Shown here one piece after another: positions 26,907 through 35,030 of a stretch of 64,000 nt of DNA. The position numbers and the translations under genes were made by a program. The notes beneath the pieces were generated by a model. That model saw only the letters and a program-made list of their open reading frames with translations, was not told the DNA's origin and made no database searches. Position 1 is the stretch's first letter, and every line of letters begins with the position of its first letter. The stretch comes from Streptomyces sp. NBC_00249 (GTDB lineage: Bacteria > Actinomycetota > Actinomycetes > Streptomycetales > Streptomycetaceae), in NCBI RefSeq assembly GCF_026342355.1, contig NZ_JAPEMV010000001.1, forward strand, positions 1,240,001-1,304,000. The letters run 5' to 3'.

Positions 26907-28106
26907 ATGAACGAGCACGTCCGCGACAGCGGTCCTGGACGGACATACGACGTCGTACTGTTCGGCGCCACCGGGTTCGTCGGCACCCTCACCGCCGAAT
27001 ACCTGGCCGTACACGCACCGGCGGGCTGCCGGTGGGCGCTGGCCGGGCGCGACCTCGGCCGCCTGGAGCGGCTGCGCGAGCGGCTGGCCGCCCTGAACCC
27101 CGCCTGCGCCGGCCTGCCGCTGCTGCGGGCCGAGGCCACCGACGCCCGCGCCGTGCGCGAACTCGCCGCCGCCACACGGGTGCTGGCCACCACCGTGGGC
27201 CCGTACGTCTGGTACGGGGCGGAGTTGGTCGCGGCCTGCGCCGAGGCGGGCACCGACTACCTCGACCTCACCGGCGAGCCGGAGTTCGTCGACCGGACGT
27301 ACGTCGCGCACGACGCGCGGGCCCGGGAGACCGGCGCCCGGCTGGTGCACGCGTGCGGCTTCGACTCGATCCCGGCCGACCTCGGGGCGTACTTCACGGT
27401 GAACCGGCTGCCCGCCGGAGTGCCGCTGCGGGTCGACGGGTTCATGAGCGGCAGCGGGATCGCCTCCGGCGGAACCCTGGCCTCCGCCCTGACGGCGCTG
27501 GGCCGCGGCCCGCAGACCCTGGCCGCCGCGCGCACCCGCCGGCTGCACGAACCCCGGCTGCACGGGCGCAGCGTACGGGTCCCCGTGGGCGCCCCGCGGT
27601 TCAGCCGGGAGACCGGCACCTGGGCGCTGCCCCTGCCGACGCTGGACCCCCGGGTCGTGGCCCGGTCGGCGGCGGCCCTGGAGCGCTACGGGCCCGACTT
27701 CCGCTACCGGCACTACGCCTCGGTGCGGCACCTGCCGGTGGCCGTGGGCGGGACCGCCGCGCTGGGTGCGGCGGTGGCGCTGGCGCAGGTCCCGGCGGCG
27801 CGGCGGTGGCTGATGGGGCGGTGGGAGCCGGGCAGCGGGCCGGACGCCGAGCGGCGCGCGCGCAGCTGGTTCACGGTCCGCTTCGTCGGCGAGGGCGGCG
27901 GGCACCGGGTGTTCACCGAGGTGTCGGGCGGGGACCCGGGGTACGGGGAGACGGCGAAGATGCTGGCCGAGTCGGCTCTGTGCCTGGCCTACGACGCACT
28001 GCCGGACCGCTCGGGGCAGCTGACCACGGCGGTGGCGATGGGCGACGCGCTGCTGGACCGGCTCCAGAAGGCGGGGATCCGCTTCCGGGTGGCCGATTCC
28101 CGCTGA
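26907..28106 (+). CDS. Saccharopine dehydrogenase/trans-acting enoyl reductase-like protein
   Basis: A 399-residue NAD(P)-dependent protein. It opens with a Rossmann motif (VVLFGATGFVGTLTAEYL) followed by TVGPYVWYGAELVAACAEAGTDYLDLTGE, which is typical of mycobacterial trans-acting enoyl reductases and saccharopine-dehydrogenase-like oxidoreductases. A hydrophobic stretch near LPVAVGGTAALGAAVALAQV may be a membrane contact. ATG 26907 has GGGAGGAG six bases upstream. In mycobacteria relatives act with polyketide synthases, but none is adjacent here, so a general lipid or oxidoreductase role is the safest call. Confidence 0.87.
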   Translation: MNEHVRDSGPGRTYDVVLFGATGFVGTLTAEYLAVHAPAGCRWALAGRDLGRLERLRERLAALNPACAGLPLLRAEATDARAVRELAAATRVLATTVGPYVWYGAELVAACAEAGTDYLDLTGEPEFVDRTYVAHDARARETGARLVHACGFDSIPADLGAYFTVNRLPAGVPLRVDGFMSGSGIASGGTLASALTALGRGPQTLAAARTRRLHEPRLHGRSVRVPVGAPRFSRETGTWALPLPTLDPRVVARSAAALERYGPDFRYRHYASVRHLPVAVGGTAALGAAVALAQVPAARRWLMGRWEPGSGPDAERRARSWFTVRFVGEGGGHRVFTEVSGGDPGYGETAKMLAESALCLAYDALPDRSGQLTTAVAMGDALLDRLQKAGIRFRVADSR

Positions 28107-28197
28107 TCCGCCGTCCGCCCGGACCCGGTCCGGCACCGGGCCGGCGCGCGCATCGCCCCGGTCACCCGGGCGGGCGACCGCGCGGCCCGGGGCTCCG

Positions 28198-28875
28198 TCA
28201 GGAGGCCTCGCGCAGGGCACGCCGGCAGAGCGAGTCGGCGTGCCGGGTGGTCTCCGGGATCCGGAAGCGGGGGCTCAGCGCGAGGGCGTGGGCGCAGGCG
28301 TTGTCCAGCGAGATCCGGTGGCCGACGGAGACGTACACCGGCTTGATCCCGTCCTGGGTGCGCAGCGCCCGGCCGGCCACGGCGCCGTCGGGGGCGAGGA
28401 GCGGGGAGGCGTCGGAGCGCCGGGCGCCCGGTTCCTCGTAGGTGAAGGTGAAGGGGTTCTTCGCGACGCCCATGCTGGGCAGGCCGGTGACCACCCCGAG
28501 GTGGCAGGCGAGCCCGAAGCCGCGCGGGTGGGCGAGGCCGTAGCCGTCGCAGACGACGAGGCCGGGGGTGACGGGGAGGGCGTCGAGGGCCTCGAGCACG
28601 GTCGGCAGCTCGCGGAAGGCGAGCAGGCCGGGCACGTAGGGGAAGCTGACGTGCCCGACGGCGGTCGCCTCGGCCACGACCTCCAGGGTGGCGGCGTCGA
28701 GGACGACGGCCGCCGCCGCGACCAGGTCGCGCGCGTCGTCGTAGGCCACGTCCACTCCGGCGACGAGCCCTTGCCCCGGAGGGGGGCCGGGCTCGTCGAG
28801 TACGACGTGTCGGCGCAGTTCGTCCTGTATCGCCCGGGCCTCGGCCTCGTCGGCGGGGGTCTTCGCACTGGTCAT
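28198..28875 (-). CDS. nfi: Endonuclease V (deoxyinosine 3'-endonuclease)
   Basis: A 225-residue endonuclease V with all family landmarks: the metal-binding Asp in GVDVAY, the wedge motif PYVPGLLAFRE, the Asp in VVCDGYG, HPRGFGLACHLGV, and SVGHRISLDNA near the C-terminus. It cuts the second phosphodiester 3' to deoxyinosine in DNA (or inosine in RNA), removing deamination damage. Normal family length. Its start lies only 26 bp from the divergent YciI start, so the two genes must share or overlap promoters. Confidence 0.93.
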   Translation of the reverse strand: MTSAKTPADEAEARAIQDELRRHVVLDEPGPPPGQGLVAGVDVAYDDARDLVAAAAVVLDAATLEVVAEATAVGHVSFPYVPGLLAFRELPTVLEALDALPVTPGLVVCDGYGLAHPRGFGLACHLGVVTGLPSMGVAKNPFTFTYEEPGARRSDASPLLAPDGAVAGRALRTQDGIKPVYVSVGHRISLDNACAHALALSPRFRIPETTRHADSLCRRALREAS

Positions 28876-28901
28876 GATGGTGCGAGGGTAGCCTGGCGAT
28901 C

Positions 28902-29201
28902 ATGTTCGTCATGGAGCTCTCCTACACCGCGCCCGTCGAAGCCGTCGAGGAACAGATGGACGCTCACATCGCCTGGCTGGACGGCTACTACGCCTCCGGC
29001 GTCTTCCTGGCCTCCGGCCGCAAGGTCCCGCGCGACGGCGGGGTGATCCTGGCCGGCGGCGTCTCGCGCGCGGAGATCGAGAAGATCGCGGACGAGGACC
29101 CGTTCACGGTGGCGGGCGTCTGCGCCTACCGCATCACGGAGTTCATCGCGACGAAGACCTCGGGGGACCTGTCGACGGTCCGCGAGACCCTCCCGAACTG
29201 A
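28902..29201 (+). CDS. YciI-family protein
   Basis: A 99-residue ferredoxin-like alpha/beta-barrel protein (MFVMELSYTAP, HIAWLDGYYASGVFLASGRK, ILAGGVSRAEIEKIADEDPF, EFI). YciI proteins are small enzymes or accessory proteins with a His-Asp pair; a specific reaction is known for few. A TAGCCT box six to seven bases upstream of the ATG suggests a leaderless transcript. The GNAT gene follows 14 bp downstream behind GGAGGA, so the two form a small operon. Confidence 0.87.
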   Translation: MFVMELSYTAPVEAVEEQMDAHIAWLDGYYASGVFLASGRKVPRDGGVILAGGVSRAEIEKIADEDPFTVAGVCAYRITEFIATKTSGDLSTVRETLPN

Positions 29202-29215
29202 CGACCGGAGGAACC

Positions 29216-29695
29216 ATGCAGCCCCGTCACGCCACCCCCGCCGACGTCCCCGAGCTGATACGCCTGCGCGCCGTCGCCCTCGCCTCCCTCGGCACGGACC
29301 CCGGACCGCCGGACTCCGCCTGGCGCGAGGTCGCCGACGGATGGTTCCGCGAACGGCTCACCGGGCGGCCGGACGTGGCCTGCCTGGTCGTCGGCGGAGC
29401 CCCCGGCGAACCACTGCTCGCCACCGGGATGGCCTGGGTCACCTACCACCTGCCCAGCCCCCGGTGGACCGACGGCCGGCGCGGCTACCTCGACGCCATC
29501 GTCACCGACGAGGCCGCCCGCGGCCGGGGCCACGGGCGGCGGATCGTGGACGGGCTCGTCGGCTGGCTGAACGGCATCGGCATCCACTACGTCCAGCTCC
29601 ACGCGAGTTCCGACGGCGAACCCGTCTACCGGGCCGCCGGGTTCGTCACCGGCGCGTATCCCGGCATGGACCTGTTCACGACGCCGGCGACCTGA
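29216..29695 (+). CDS. GNAT-family N-acetyltransferase
   Basis: A 159-residue GNAT protein. The acetyl-CoA-binding motif A is AARGRGHGRRIVDGLVGWL and motif B is HYVQLHASSDGEPVYRAAGF. Substrate unknown. It shares an operon with YciI. Its 3' end overlaps the 3' end of the convergent Asp-box protein gene by 20 bp, so the two transcripts are complementary there. Confidence 0.9.
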   Translation: MQPRHATPADVPELIRLRAVALASLGTDPGPPDSAWREVADGWFRERLTGRPDVACLVVGGAPGEPLLATGMAWVTYHLPSPRWTDGRRGYLDAIVTDEAARGRGHGRRIVDGLVGWLNGIGIHYVQLHASSDGEPVYRAAGFVTGAYPGMDLFTTPAT

Positions 29696-30803
29696 CCGCC
29701 TCCAGCCGCGCCGCGCGCCCCTTCTCCCCGGCCGCCCAGCAGCCGCCGTCGGGCGTGCAGTCGACGGTGTCGTACGAGCCGCCGTCCAGGGTCCACCAGC
29801 TGCGGCCCGCGTCCGTGGTGACGTCGGTGCCGGTCGGGCCGACCGCCAGGGCGGCGGAGCGCCCGTACGGGTACCAGGCCACCCCCGAGCGGTACGCGGG
29901 CGGCGGGGTCGCGGCCTGGCTCCAGCTGCGGCCGGAGTCGGCGGAGCGGGCGGCCGCCAGGGGCGAGGCCTGGCCGGTGCGGTAGTCCCCGCCGACCGCG
30001 AGGCCCGTCGTACGGTCGCGGAAGGCCAGGGCGAACACCCCGCGCGCCGGGTCGCCGGCCGGGACGGTGGAGTCGGCGACCCGCCAGGTCAGGCCCCGGT
30101 CGGCGGAGTGCAGCACCCGCGCGACCGGCCCGCCACCGGTGGCCAGCCAGACGTCGCGCGGCCCGGATCCCACGAGGCACTGCCCGCTCGCCGCGAAACC
30201 GGCCTCCCCGGGCAGCGCCTGCGGCATCCCGGTGTCCGGCAGGACCCGCCAGGCGCGGCCGCCGTCGTCGGTGGCCAGGATGCGGAACCGGCCGTCCACC
30301 GAGTCGCTGACCGCCAGCCCGTGCCGGGAGTCGAAGAAGGTCATGCAGTCGTAGAAGGCCCGCGGGTCGGGGTTGCGGAAGGTCTCGGTCCAGGTGGCTC
30401 CGCCGTCCTCGGTGCGCAGGATCCGGGAGGCCTCGCCCTCCCCGATGGACAGGGCCACCGCGCGGCGCCCGTCGAAGGCCTCGATGTCGCGCAGTTCCAG
30501 CCCCTCGGCCACCGCCGCGGGCGGGGAGACGTCCTGCCAGCTGCGGCCGCCGTCGGCGGTGCGCAGGACCGTCCCCTTGGAGCCCGCCAGCCAGGCCGTA
30601 CCGCGGCTGACGGCGGCGAGACCGCGGAAGCGGACGCCGGGCTTTCCGGTGTCCTTCACGGCCCAGCCCGCGCCGCGTAAGCCCTGCGCGTCCTGCGCAC
30701 CCGCCCCGGAGGGCTGCGCCCCGCCGCTGTCCGCCTGTGCCGGGGCGGCCAGGACCCCCGCCAACAGGACTGCCGCGCACATGCCAACTCCCAGAAGTCT
30801 CAT
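29676..30803 (-). CDS. Secreted Asp-box/BNR repeat beta-propeller (Ycf48-like) protein
   Basis: A 375-residue exported beta-propeller. A signal peptide (LLGVGMCAAVLLAGVLAA, cut near AQA) is followed by at least six BNR/Asp-box motifs: VLRTADGGRSW, ILRTEDGGATW, ILATDDGGRAW, VLHSADRGLTW, AARSADSGRSW and VTTDAGRSW. The layout resembles Ycf48/YCF48-like photosystem-assembly proteins, but in a non-photosynthetic actinomycete it is better described as an extracellular protein of unknown function. ATG 30803 gives a charged n-region; an ATG seven codons later has a better GGGAG but would lose it. Confidence 0.85.
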   Translation of the reverse strand: MRLLGVGMCAAVLLAGVLAAPAQADSGGAQPSGAGAQDAQGLRGAGWAVKDTGKPGVRFRGLAAVSRGTAWLAGSKGTVLRTADGGRSWQDVSPPAAVAEGLELRDIEAFDGRRAVALSIGEGEASRILRTEDGGATWTETFRNPDPRAFYDCMTFFDSRHGLAVSDSVDGRFRILATDDGGRAWRVLPDTGMPQALPGEAGFAASGQCLVGSGPRDVWLATGGGPVARVLHSADRGLTWRVADSTVPAGDPARGVFALAFRDRTTGLAVGGDYRTGQASPLAAARSADSGRSWSQAATPPPAYRSGVAWYPYGRSAALAVGPTGTDVTTDAGRSWWTLDGGSYDTVDCTPDGGCWAAGEKGRAARLEAVRSPAS

Positions 30804-31165
30804 GGCGCCGGAAGCTAACGCACCCCGAACCCGCCGTCCAGGGCGCACCCCCGGCCCCACGGGGAACCGGGCGTGACCACCCCGGACGGCCCAGCGCTCC
30901 GGGAGGCGAGGACCGCCCTTTGGGCCTGTGGAGTGAGCGGTAACCAGCCTTACTTCGACCTCTCCAGGACCCGCGTCGGCCACGGAGAGCCCTTGACCCG
31001 CCCTCCCCTTCCGGTGACTCTGTGCGATGACACGGACGACATCCGGCCAATCGGTGACACAGCTCACGTCATTCGCCCTGCACGGATTTGCCGATTCCGG
31101 CGTCTATCCGGTTGCCGGGTCCCACCCCATGCCCCGGCAGCAGATCCGCAGCAAGGGAGCGAGCC
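30804..31165. other. Intergenic region between divergent Asp-box and SsgA-like genes
   Basis: About 360 bp without a convincing gene. It must hold both promoters. AT-richer stretches such as CACGTCATTCGCC and GGATTTGCCGATTCCGG occur near 31060-31100 on the SsgA side, but no -35/-10 pair with proper spacing stands out. Confidence 0.5.
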
Positions 31166-31582
31166 TTGATCACTGTCATCGAGCAGGCCGTACAGGCCCG
31201 ACTGGTCGCCACCGCGCCGAAGGTCGAGACCGTGCCCGTCACCCTCTGCTACGACCGGGCGGACCCCTTCGCCGTCCGCATGGCCTTCCCGGCCCTCGCC
31301 ACCCTGGAGGGGGTCGAGGTGTCGTGGACCTTCGCGCGCGAGCTGCTGAGCTCCGGGCTCCGCCACCCCTCCGGCTGCGGCGACGTGCGCGTGCGCCCGT
31401 ACGACGGGGACCGGACGACGATCGAGTTCCACGCGCCCGAGGGCGTGGCGATCGTGCTGGTGATGACCGCCGAGCTCCAGCGGTTCCTGGAACGGACCTC
31501 CGCGCTCGTACCACCGGGGCTGGAGCACCTCCACCTCGACATGGACCACAGCCTGGCCGAGCTGATGCGCGGACCCCGCTGA
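31166..31582 (+). CDS. SsgA/SsgB-like sporulation and cell-division regulator
   Basis: A 138-residue SsgA-like protein (SALP): VEQAV-type start, LVATAPKVETVPVTLCYDRADPFAVRMAFP, VSWTFARELLSSGL, GDVRVRP, FHAPEGVAIVLVMTAELQRFLERT. SALPs control septum placement and peptidoglycan remodelling during sporulation and occur only in morphologically complex actinomycetes, which supports the genus assignment. The start is TTG 31166, six bases after GGGAG; no ATG or GTG fits as well. No IclR-type ssgR regulator lies beside it, so it is not obviously ssgA itself. Confidence 0.9.
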   Translation: MITVIEQAVQARLVATAPKVETVPVTLCYDRADPFAVRMAFPALATLEGVEVSWTFARELLSSGLRHPSGCGDVRVRPYDGDRTTIEFHAPEGVAIVLVMTAELQRFLERTSALVPPGLEHLHLDMDHSLAELMRGPR

Positions 31583-31596
31583 CTTTTATTCGTTTG

Positions 31597-31616
31597 CGGG
31601 CGGCTCCGGCCGCCCG
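31597..31616 (+). terminator. Hairpin after the SsgA-like gene, in the ABC-F leader
   Basis: CGGGCGGC and GCCGCCCG form a perfect 8-bp stem with a TCCG tetraloop, followed by TAATTTCG. It lies 15 bp after the SsgA-like stop and 145 bp before the ABC-F start. It is most simply a terminator. It could also act as an attenuator if transcription of the ABC-F gene starts upstream of it. Confidence 0.6.
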
Positions 31617-31760
31617 TAATTTCGTCGGTGCCCCATCGCCGCCGAAACGGAGTAGGACATTGCTCTTCTGAGGTCCGAGACACCGACCACCACCGCATCC
31701 CTGTGACAGTCGGCTGTCTCCCCGCGTTGCACGCACCATTCACGCAACCTGGAGGCCTCC

Positions 31761-33401
31761 ATGAGTCATGCCCCTACTTTCATCACCTGCTCCGCCCTGT
31801 CCTTCGACTGGCCCGACGGCACCCCCGTCCTCGACGGGTTCCAACTGGCCGTCGGACCCGGCCGAACCGGCCTGATCGGCCTCAACGGCTCGGGCAAATC
31901 CACCCTGTTGAAGCTGATCTCGGGTGAACTGACCCCGTCCGGGGGCCAGATCTCCGTCGCCGGGACGATCGGGTACCTCCCGCAGGACGTCACCTTCGAC
32001 ACCACGCTCCGCGTGGACGAGGCGCTCGGCATCCGCACGGCCCGCGCCGCCCTGCACGCCATCGAGGCGGGCGAGGCGACCGAGGCGAACTTCACGGCCG
32101 TCGGCGACGACTGGGACGTGGAGGAGCGGGCCCTGGCCACGCTCGACCAGCTCGGTCTGGCCGGCATCGGCCTGGACCGGACCGTCGGCGAGCTGTCGGG
32201 CGGCGAATGCGTCCTGCTGCGGCTGGCGGCCCTGCTGCTCGCCCGGCCGGACGTACTGCTGCTCGACGAGCCCACCAACAACCTGGACCTGCGCGCCCGG
32301 CGCCGCCTGTACGCGGCGGTCGAGTCCTGGTCCGGGGTGATGCTGCTGGTCAGCCACGACCGGGAGCTGCTGGACCGGGTCGATCAGATCGCCGACCTCC
32401 GCGACGGCGAAGTCCGCTGGTACGGCGGGAACTTCACCGACTACGAGGAGCTGCTCGCCGCCGAGCAGGATTCGGCCGAGCGGATGGTCCGGGTCGCGGA
32501 GGCCGACGTACAGCGCCAGAAGCGCGAACTGTCCGAAGCCCACGCCAAATTGGCGCGGCGCAAGCGCTACGGGCAGAAGATGAACGACACCAAGCGCGAA
32601 CCGAAGATCGTCATGGGTGCCCGCAAACGCGCCGCCCAGGAGTCGGCGGGCAAGCACCGCATCATGCACACCGAGAAACTGGCCGACGCCCGCGAGCGGC
32701 TGGACCAGGCGGTGGAAGCGGTGCGCGACGACGACGAGATCCGGATCGAACTGCCCGCCACCCAGGTCCCGCCCGGCCGCAGGGTGCTGACCCTGAGCAA
32801 TCTGCGCCTGGCCCACGGGGCCGTGGCGGCGGGCGAGTGGGAGCTGCGCGGTCCGGAGCGGATCGCGCTGGTCGGCGGCAACGGCTCGGGCAAGACGACG
32901 CTGCTGCGGACGGTCGCCGGGCTGCTGGCGCCCGAGTCCGGGGAGGCGCTGACGCACGTGCCGACGCGTTTCCTTCCCCAGCGCCTCGACGTACTGGACG
33001 ACGACCGCTCGGTGGTGGAGAACGTGGCGCGGTTCGCGCCGCACGCCACGAACAACCTGATCCGGGCGCGGCTCGCGCACTTCCTGTTCCGGGGCGCCCG
33101 GGCGGACCGGGCGGCCGGCACCCTCTCGGGCGGCGAACGCTTCCGGGCGGCGCTGGCGGCGCTGCTGCTGGCGGAGCCGGCTCCGCAGCTGCTGATCCTG
33201 GACGAGCCGACGAACAACCTGGACCTGGCGAGCGTGCGGCAGCTCACCGGCGCCCTGGAGTCGTACGAGGGCGCGTTGCTGGTGGCCAGCCACGACGTGC
33301 CGTTCCTGGAGTCGATCGGCATCACGCGCTGGCTGCTGCTCGACGGCGAGCTGCGGGCGACCACGGCCGAGGAGGTCAGGCGGTCGCGGTGGCACGACTG
33401 A
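31761..33401 (+). CDS. ABC-F family ATP-binding protein
   Basis: A 546-residue soluble protein with two ABC modules and no membrane domain. Walker A motifs are GLNGSGKST (about residue 40) and GGNGSGKTT (about 372). The signatures are LSGGE twice, and both Walker B/D-loop motifs read LLDEPTNNLDL-type. A charged linker (AKLARRKRYGQKMNDTKREPK) joins them. ABC-F proteins act on the ribosome, either as translation factors or as antibiotic target-protection proteins; the subgroup cannot be fixed by eye. GGAGG precedes ATG 31761. A 178-bp leader with a hairpin separates it from the SsgA-like gene. Confidence 0.9.
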   Translation: MSHAPTFITCSALSFDWPDGTPVLDGFQLAVGPGRTGLIGLNGSGKSTLLKLISGELTPSGGQISVAGTIGYLPQDVTFDTTLRVDEALGIRTARAALHAIEAGEATEANFTAVGDDWDVEERALATLDQLGLAGIGLDRTVGELSGGECVLLRLAALLLARPDVLLLDEPTNNLDLRARRRLYAAVESWSGVMLLVSHDRELLDRVDQIADLRDGEVRWYGGNFTDYEELLAAEQDSAERMVRVAEADVQRQKRELSEAHAKLARRKRYGQKMNDTKREPKIVMGARKRAAQESAGKHRIMHTEKLADARERLDQAVEAVRDDDEIRIELPATQVPPGRRVLTLSNLRLAHGAVAAGEWELRGPERIALVGGNGSGKTTLLRTVAGLLAPESGEALTHVPTRFLPQRLDVLDDDRSVVENVARFAPHATNNLIRARLAHFLFRGARADRAAGTLSGGERFRAALAALLLAEPAPQLLILDEPTNNLDLASVRQLTGALESYEGALLVASHDVPFLESIGITRWLLLDGELRATTAEEVRRSRWHD

Positions 33402-33477
33402 GCCCCGCGGCACGACCGGGCCCACGGCACGGCTGAGCCCGGTGGCCGGGGGGCCCGGTGGCCGGGCGGGCCCGGCC

Positions 33478-33660
33478 TCACCGCGGCAATAGGGCCCAGG
33501 ACCGGTCCCCGCCGGCCGCCTCGACCGCCTTGGCCAGCAGCCACATCGAGCGGCTGCGGCGGCTGCGGCACTCCTCGCTCGCCTCGGGCGAGGAGTGCGC
33601 GGGGTGCTGGTCGTAGAGGACGATCCGCAGCGCGTCGAACTGCCGGCGGATCCTGGTCAC
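33478..33660 (-). CDS. Small hypothetical protein (60 residues)
   Basis: The frame reads MTRIRRQFDALRIVLYDQHP followed by SSPEASEECRSRRSRSMWLL and ends SWALLPR. Amino-acid composition (balanced hydrophobics, few Arg-Pro runs) is better than that of the many shadow frames, but the GTG start has AAGGGG directly against it rather than at proper spacing. It may be a genuine small gene or a fragment. No family is recognised. Confidence 0.35.
   Translation of the reverse strand: MTRIRRQFDALRIVLYDQHPAHSSPEASEECRSRRSRSMWLLAKAVEAAGGDRSWALLPR
33568..33598. repeat. Perfect 11-bp stem-loop
   Basis: GCACTCCTCGC and GCGAGGAGTGC pair perfectly across a 9-base loop. The hairpin falls inside the uncertain 60-codon frame. 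It may be a terminator or a regulatory RNA structure instead of coding sequence. Confidence 0.6.
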
Positions 33661-33686
33661 CCCCTTCGCCGCCGGGGGCTTCCCGG

Positions 33687-33791
33687 GTGCCGGGCAGTCC
33701 TTCCCCGGACTACGCGACCGACTCGATCGACGCCCTCCGCGCCCTGATCTCCGCCGTCAAGGCGGGAGCCGCGGACCACCTTCTGGCGTGA
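33687..33791 (+). pseudogene. C-terminal gene remnant or tiny ORF (34 residues)
   Basis: A frame from GTG 33687 to TGA 33791 reads MPGSPSPDYATDSIDALRAL and ends SAVKAGAADHLLA. It looks like the tail of a helical protein whose upstream part is gone. There is no ribosome-binding site, and the frame continues upstream without homology. Family unknown. Confidence 0.3.
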
Positions 33792-33899
33792 TTCTTGCCT
33801 TTCTCTGCCCGCTCAGAGGGCTCTCAAACTGCACAGATAGCCGGATGTAACCGGACAGAACGATGCCTGGGGCTTGGCTGGCCTTGATGTCGCGCTTAA

Positions 33900-33930
33900 C
33901 CTACGACTCCGTAGGCTACGGAACCGTAGG
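33900..33930. promoter_or_regulatory. Large composite palindrome upstream of the desaturase gene
   Basis: The top strand reads CCTACGACTCCGTAG and the bottom strand of the same region reads CCTACGGTTCCGTAG, so two copies of a near-identical 15-mer face each other. Each copy is itself an inverted repeat (CCTACG/CGTAGG and CTACGG/CCGTAG). Flanking TTA and TAA extend the symmetry. Four CTACG-type half-sites suggest two dimers of a TetR-type lipid regulator. The site ends 27 bp before the start codon. Confidence 0.75.
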
Positions 33931-33957
33931 TAATTCGCTTTGTCCCCAGGAGCACCC

Positions 33958-34929
33958 GTGACGATCACCTCTCCCCACCTCGGCAGCTCGGAGGCGTGGA
34001 CCGACGCCAAGCTGCTGTTCGCGCTGGAAGAGGTGGTCGAGAAGGAACTCAACCGCCATCTGAAGGTCACCAAGGACTGGATGCCCCACGAGTACGTCCC
34101 GTGGAGCGACGGCCGGAACTTCCCGGGCCTCTTCGAGGACGGCGAAGCCTGGGACCCGCAGCAGTCCAAGGTCACCGACATCGGCAAGATCGCGCTGGTC
34201 GTGAACCTGCTGACCGAGGACAACCTCCCCAGCTACCACCACGAGATCGCGACGCTCTTCGGCCGCAACGGCGCCTGGGGCACCTGGGTGCACCGCTGGA
34301 CCGCCGAGGAGGGCCGTCACGGCATCGTGATGCGCGACTACCTGCTGGCCTCGCGCGCCGTGGACCCGGACAAGCTGGAAGCGTTCCGCATGCAGCACAT
34401 GTCCGAGGGCTTCGAGTCGGACAACAGCCACTCGATGCTGCACTCCGTGGCGTACGTGGCCTTCCAGGAGCTCGCGACCCGCATCTCGCACCGCAACACC
34501 GGCCACCAGTCCGGTGACCCGGTCTGCGACCGGATGCTGGCCCGTATCGCGCAGGACGAGAACCTGCACATGATCTTCTACCGCAACCTGCTGGGCGCGG
34601 CCTTCGAGATCGCCCCGGACCTGACGATGCAGGCCGTGCGGGACGTCGTCGTGAACTTCCGGATGCCCGGCCACGGCATGCCCGGCTTCGAGCGGATGGC
34701 CGCGCAGATGGCGATCGGCGGGGTCTACAACCTGCGGATCCACCACGACGACGTGCTGAGCCCCGTGATCCGCTTCCTCAAGATCATGGACATCGACGGC
34801 CTCGGCCCCGACGGGCAGAAGGCCCAGGAGGAGCTCGGCCTGTTCATGAACGGCCTGGACAGCGAGGCCCGCAAGTTCGACGAGCGCCTGGCCGCCCGCG
34901 CCGCGCGCATCGCGGCCCGCAAGGGCTGA
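33958..34929 (+). CDS. Acyl-[acyl-carrier-protein] desaturase
   Basis: A 323-residue soluble di-iron desaturase. The first iron ligands are in EEVVEKELNRH near residue 30, then WTAEEGRHG (the EExxH motif) and later IAQDENLHMIFYR, which supplies the final ligands. The enzyme introduces a cis double bond into ACP-bound stearoyl- or palmitoyl-type chains using ferredoxin or a reductase and O2. GTG 33958 is preferred, with AGGAG five bases upstream, giving MTITSPHLGSSEAW. Expression is probably controlled through the palindrome directly upstream. Strong terminator downstream. Confidence 0.94.
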   Translation: MTITSPHLGSSEAWTDAKLLFALEEVVEKELNRHLKVTKDWMPHEYVPWSDGRNFPGLFEDGEAWDPQQSKVTDIGKIALVVNLLTEDNLPSYHHEIATLFGRNGAWGTWVHRWTAEEGRHGIVMRDYLLASRAVDPDKLEAFRMQHMSEGFESDNSHSMLHSVAYVAFQELATRISHRNTGHQSGDPVCDRMLARIAQDENLHMIFYRNLLGAAFEIAPDLTMQAVRDVVVNFRMPGHGMPGFERMAAQMAIGGVYNLRIHHDDVLSPVIRFLKIMDIDGLGPDGQKAQEELGLFMNGLDSEARKFDERLAARAARIAARKG

Positions 34930-34969
34930 GCCCCCGCCTTCCCCGCCGCCGCGCCCGCGGCCGGTGACC

Positions 34970-35002
34970 GAACCCCGGCAGAGCCCCGCTCCGCCGGGGT
35001 TC
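34970..35002. terminator. Hairpin between desaturase and WhiB genes
   Basis: GAACCCCGGC and GCCGGGGTTC form a perfect 10-bp stem with a 13-base loop between two convergent genes, so it can serve both. Confidence 0.75.
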
Positions 35003-35030
35003 CGCGTACCCCCGGCCGGGCGGGATCCGG

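Larger units (their letters stand above)
33402..33957. other. Gene-poor interval with remnants before the desaturase gene
   Basis: About 550 bp with only weak coding signals: a 60-codon bottom-strand reading frame with an internal hairpin, a 34-codon top-strand tail that looks like the end of a lost gene, and from about 33,790 an AT-richer stretch leading into the desaturase operator. GTTACATCCGG-like sequence (33842-33855) may include desaturase promoter elements. Confidence 0.5.

Noticed and set aside
31628..31927. A possible upstream ORF in the ABC-F leader
   Set aside because: It runs out of frame deep into the ABC-F gene, has no ribosome-binding site and an Arg/Pro/His-rich shadow composition.
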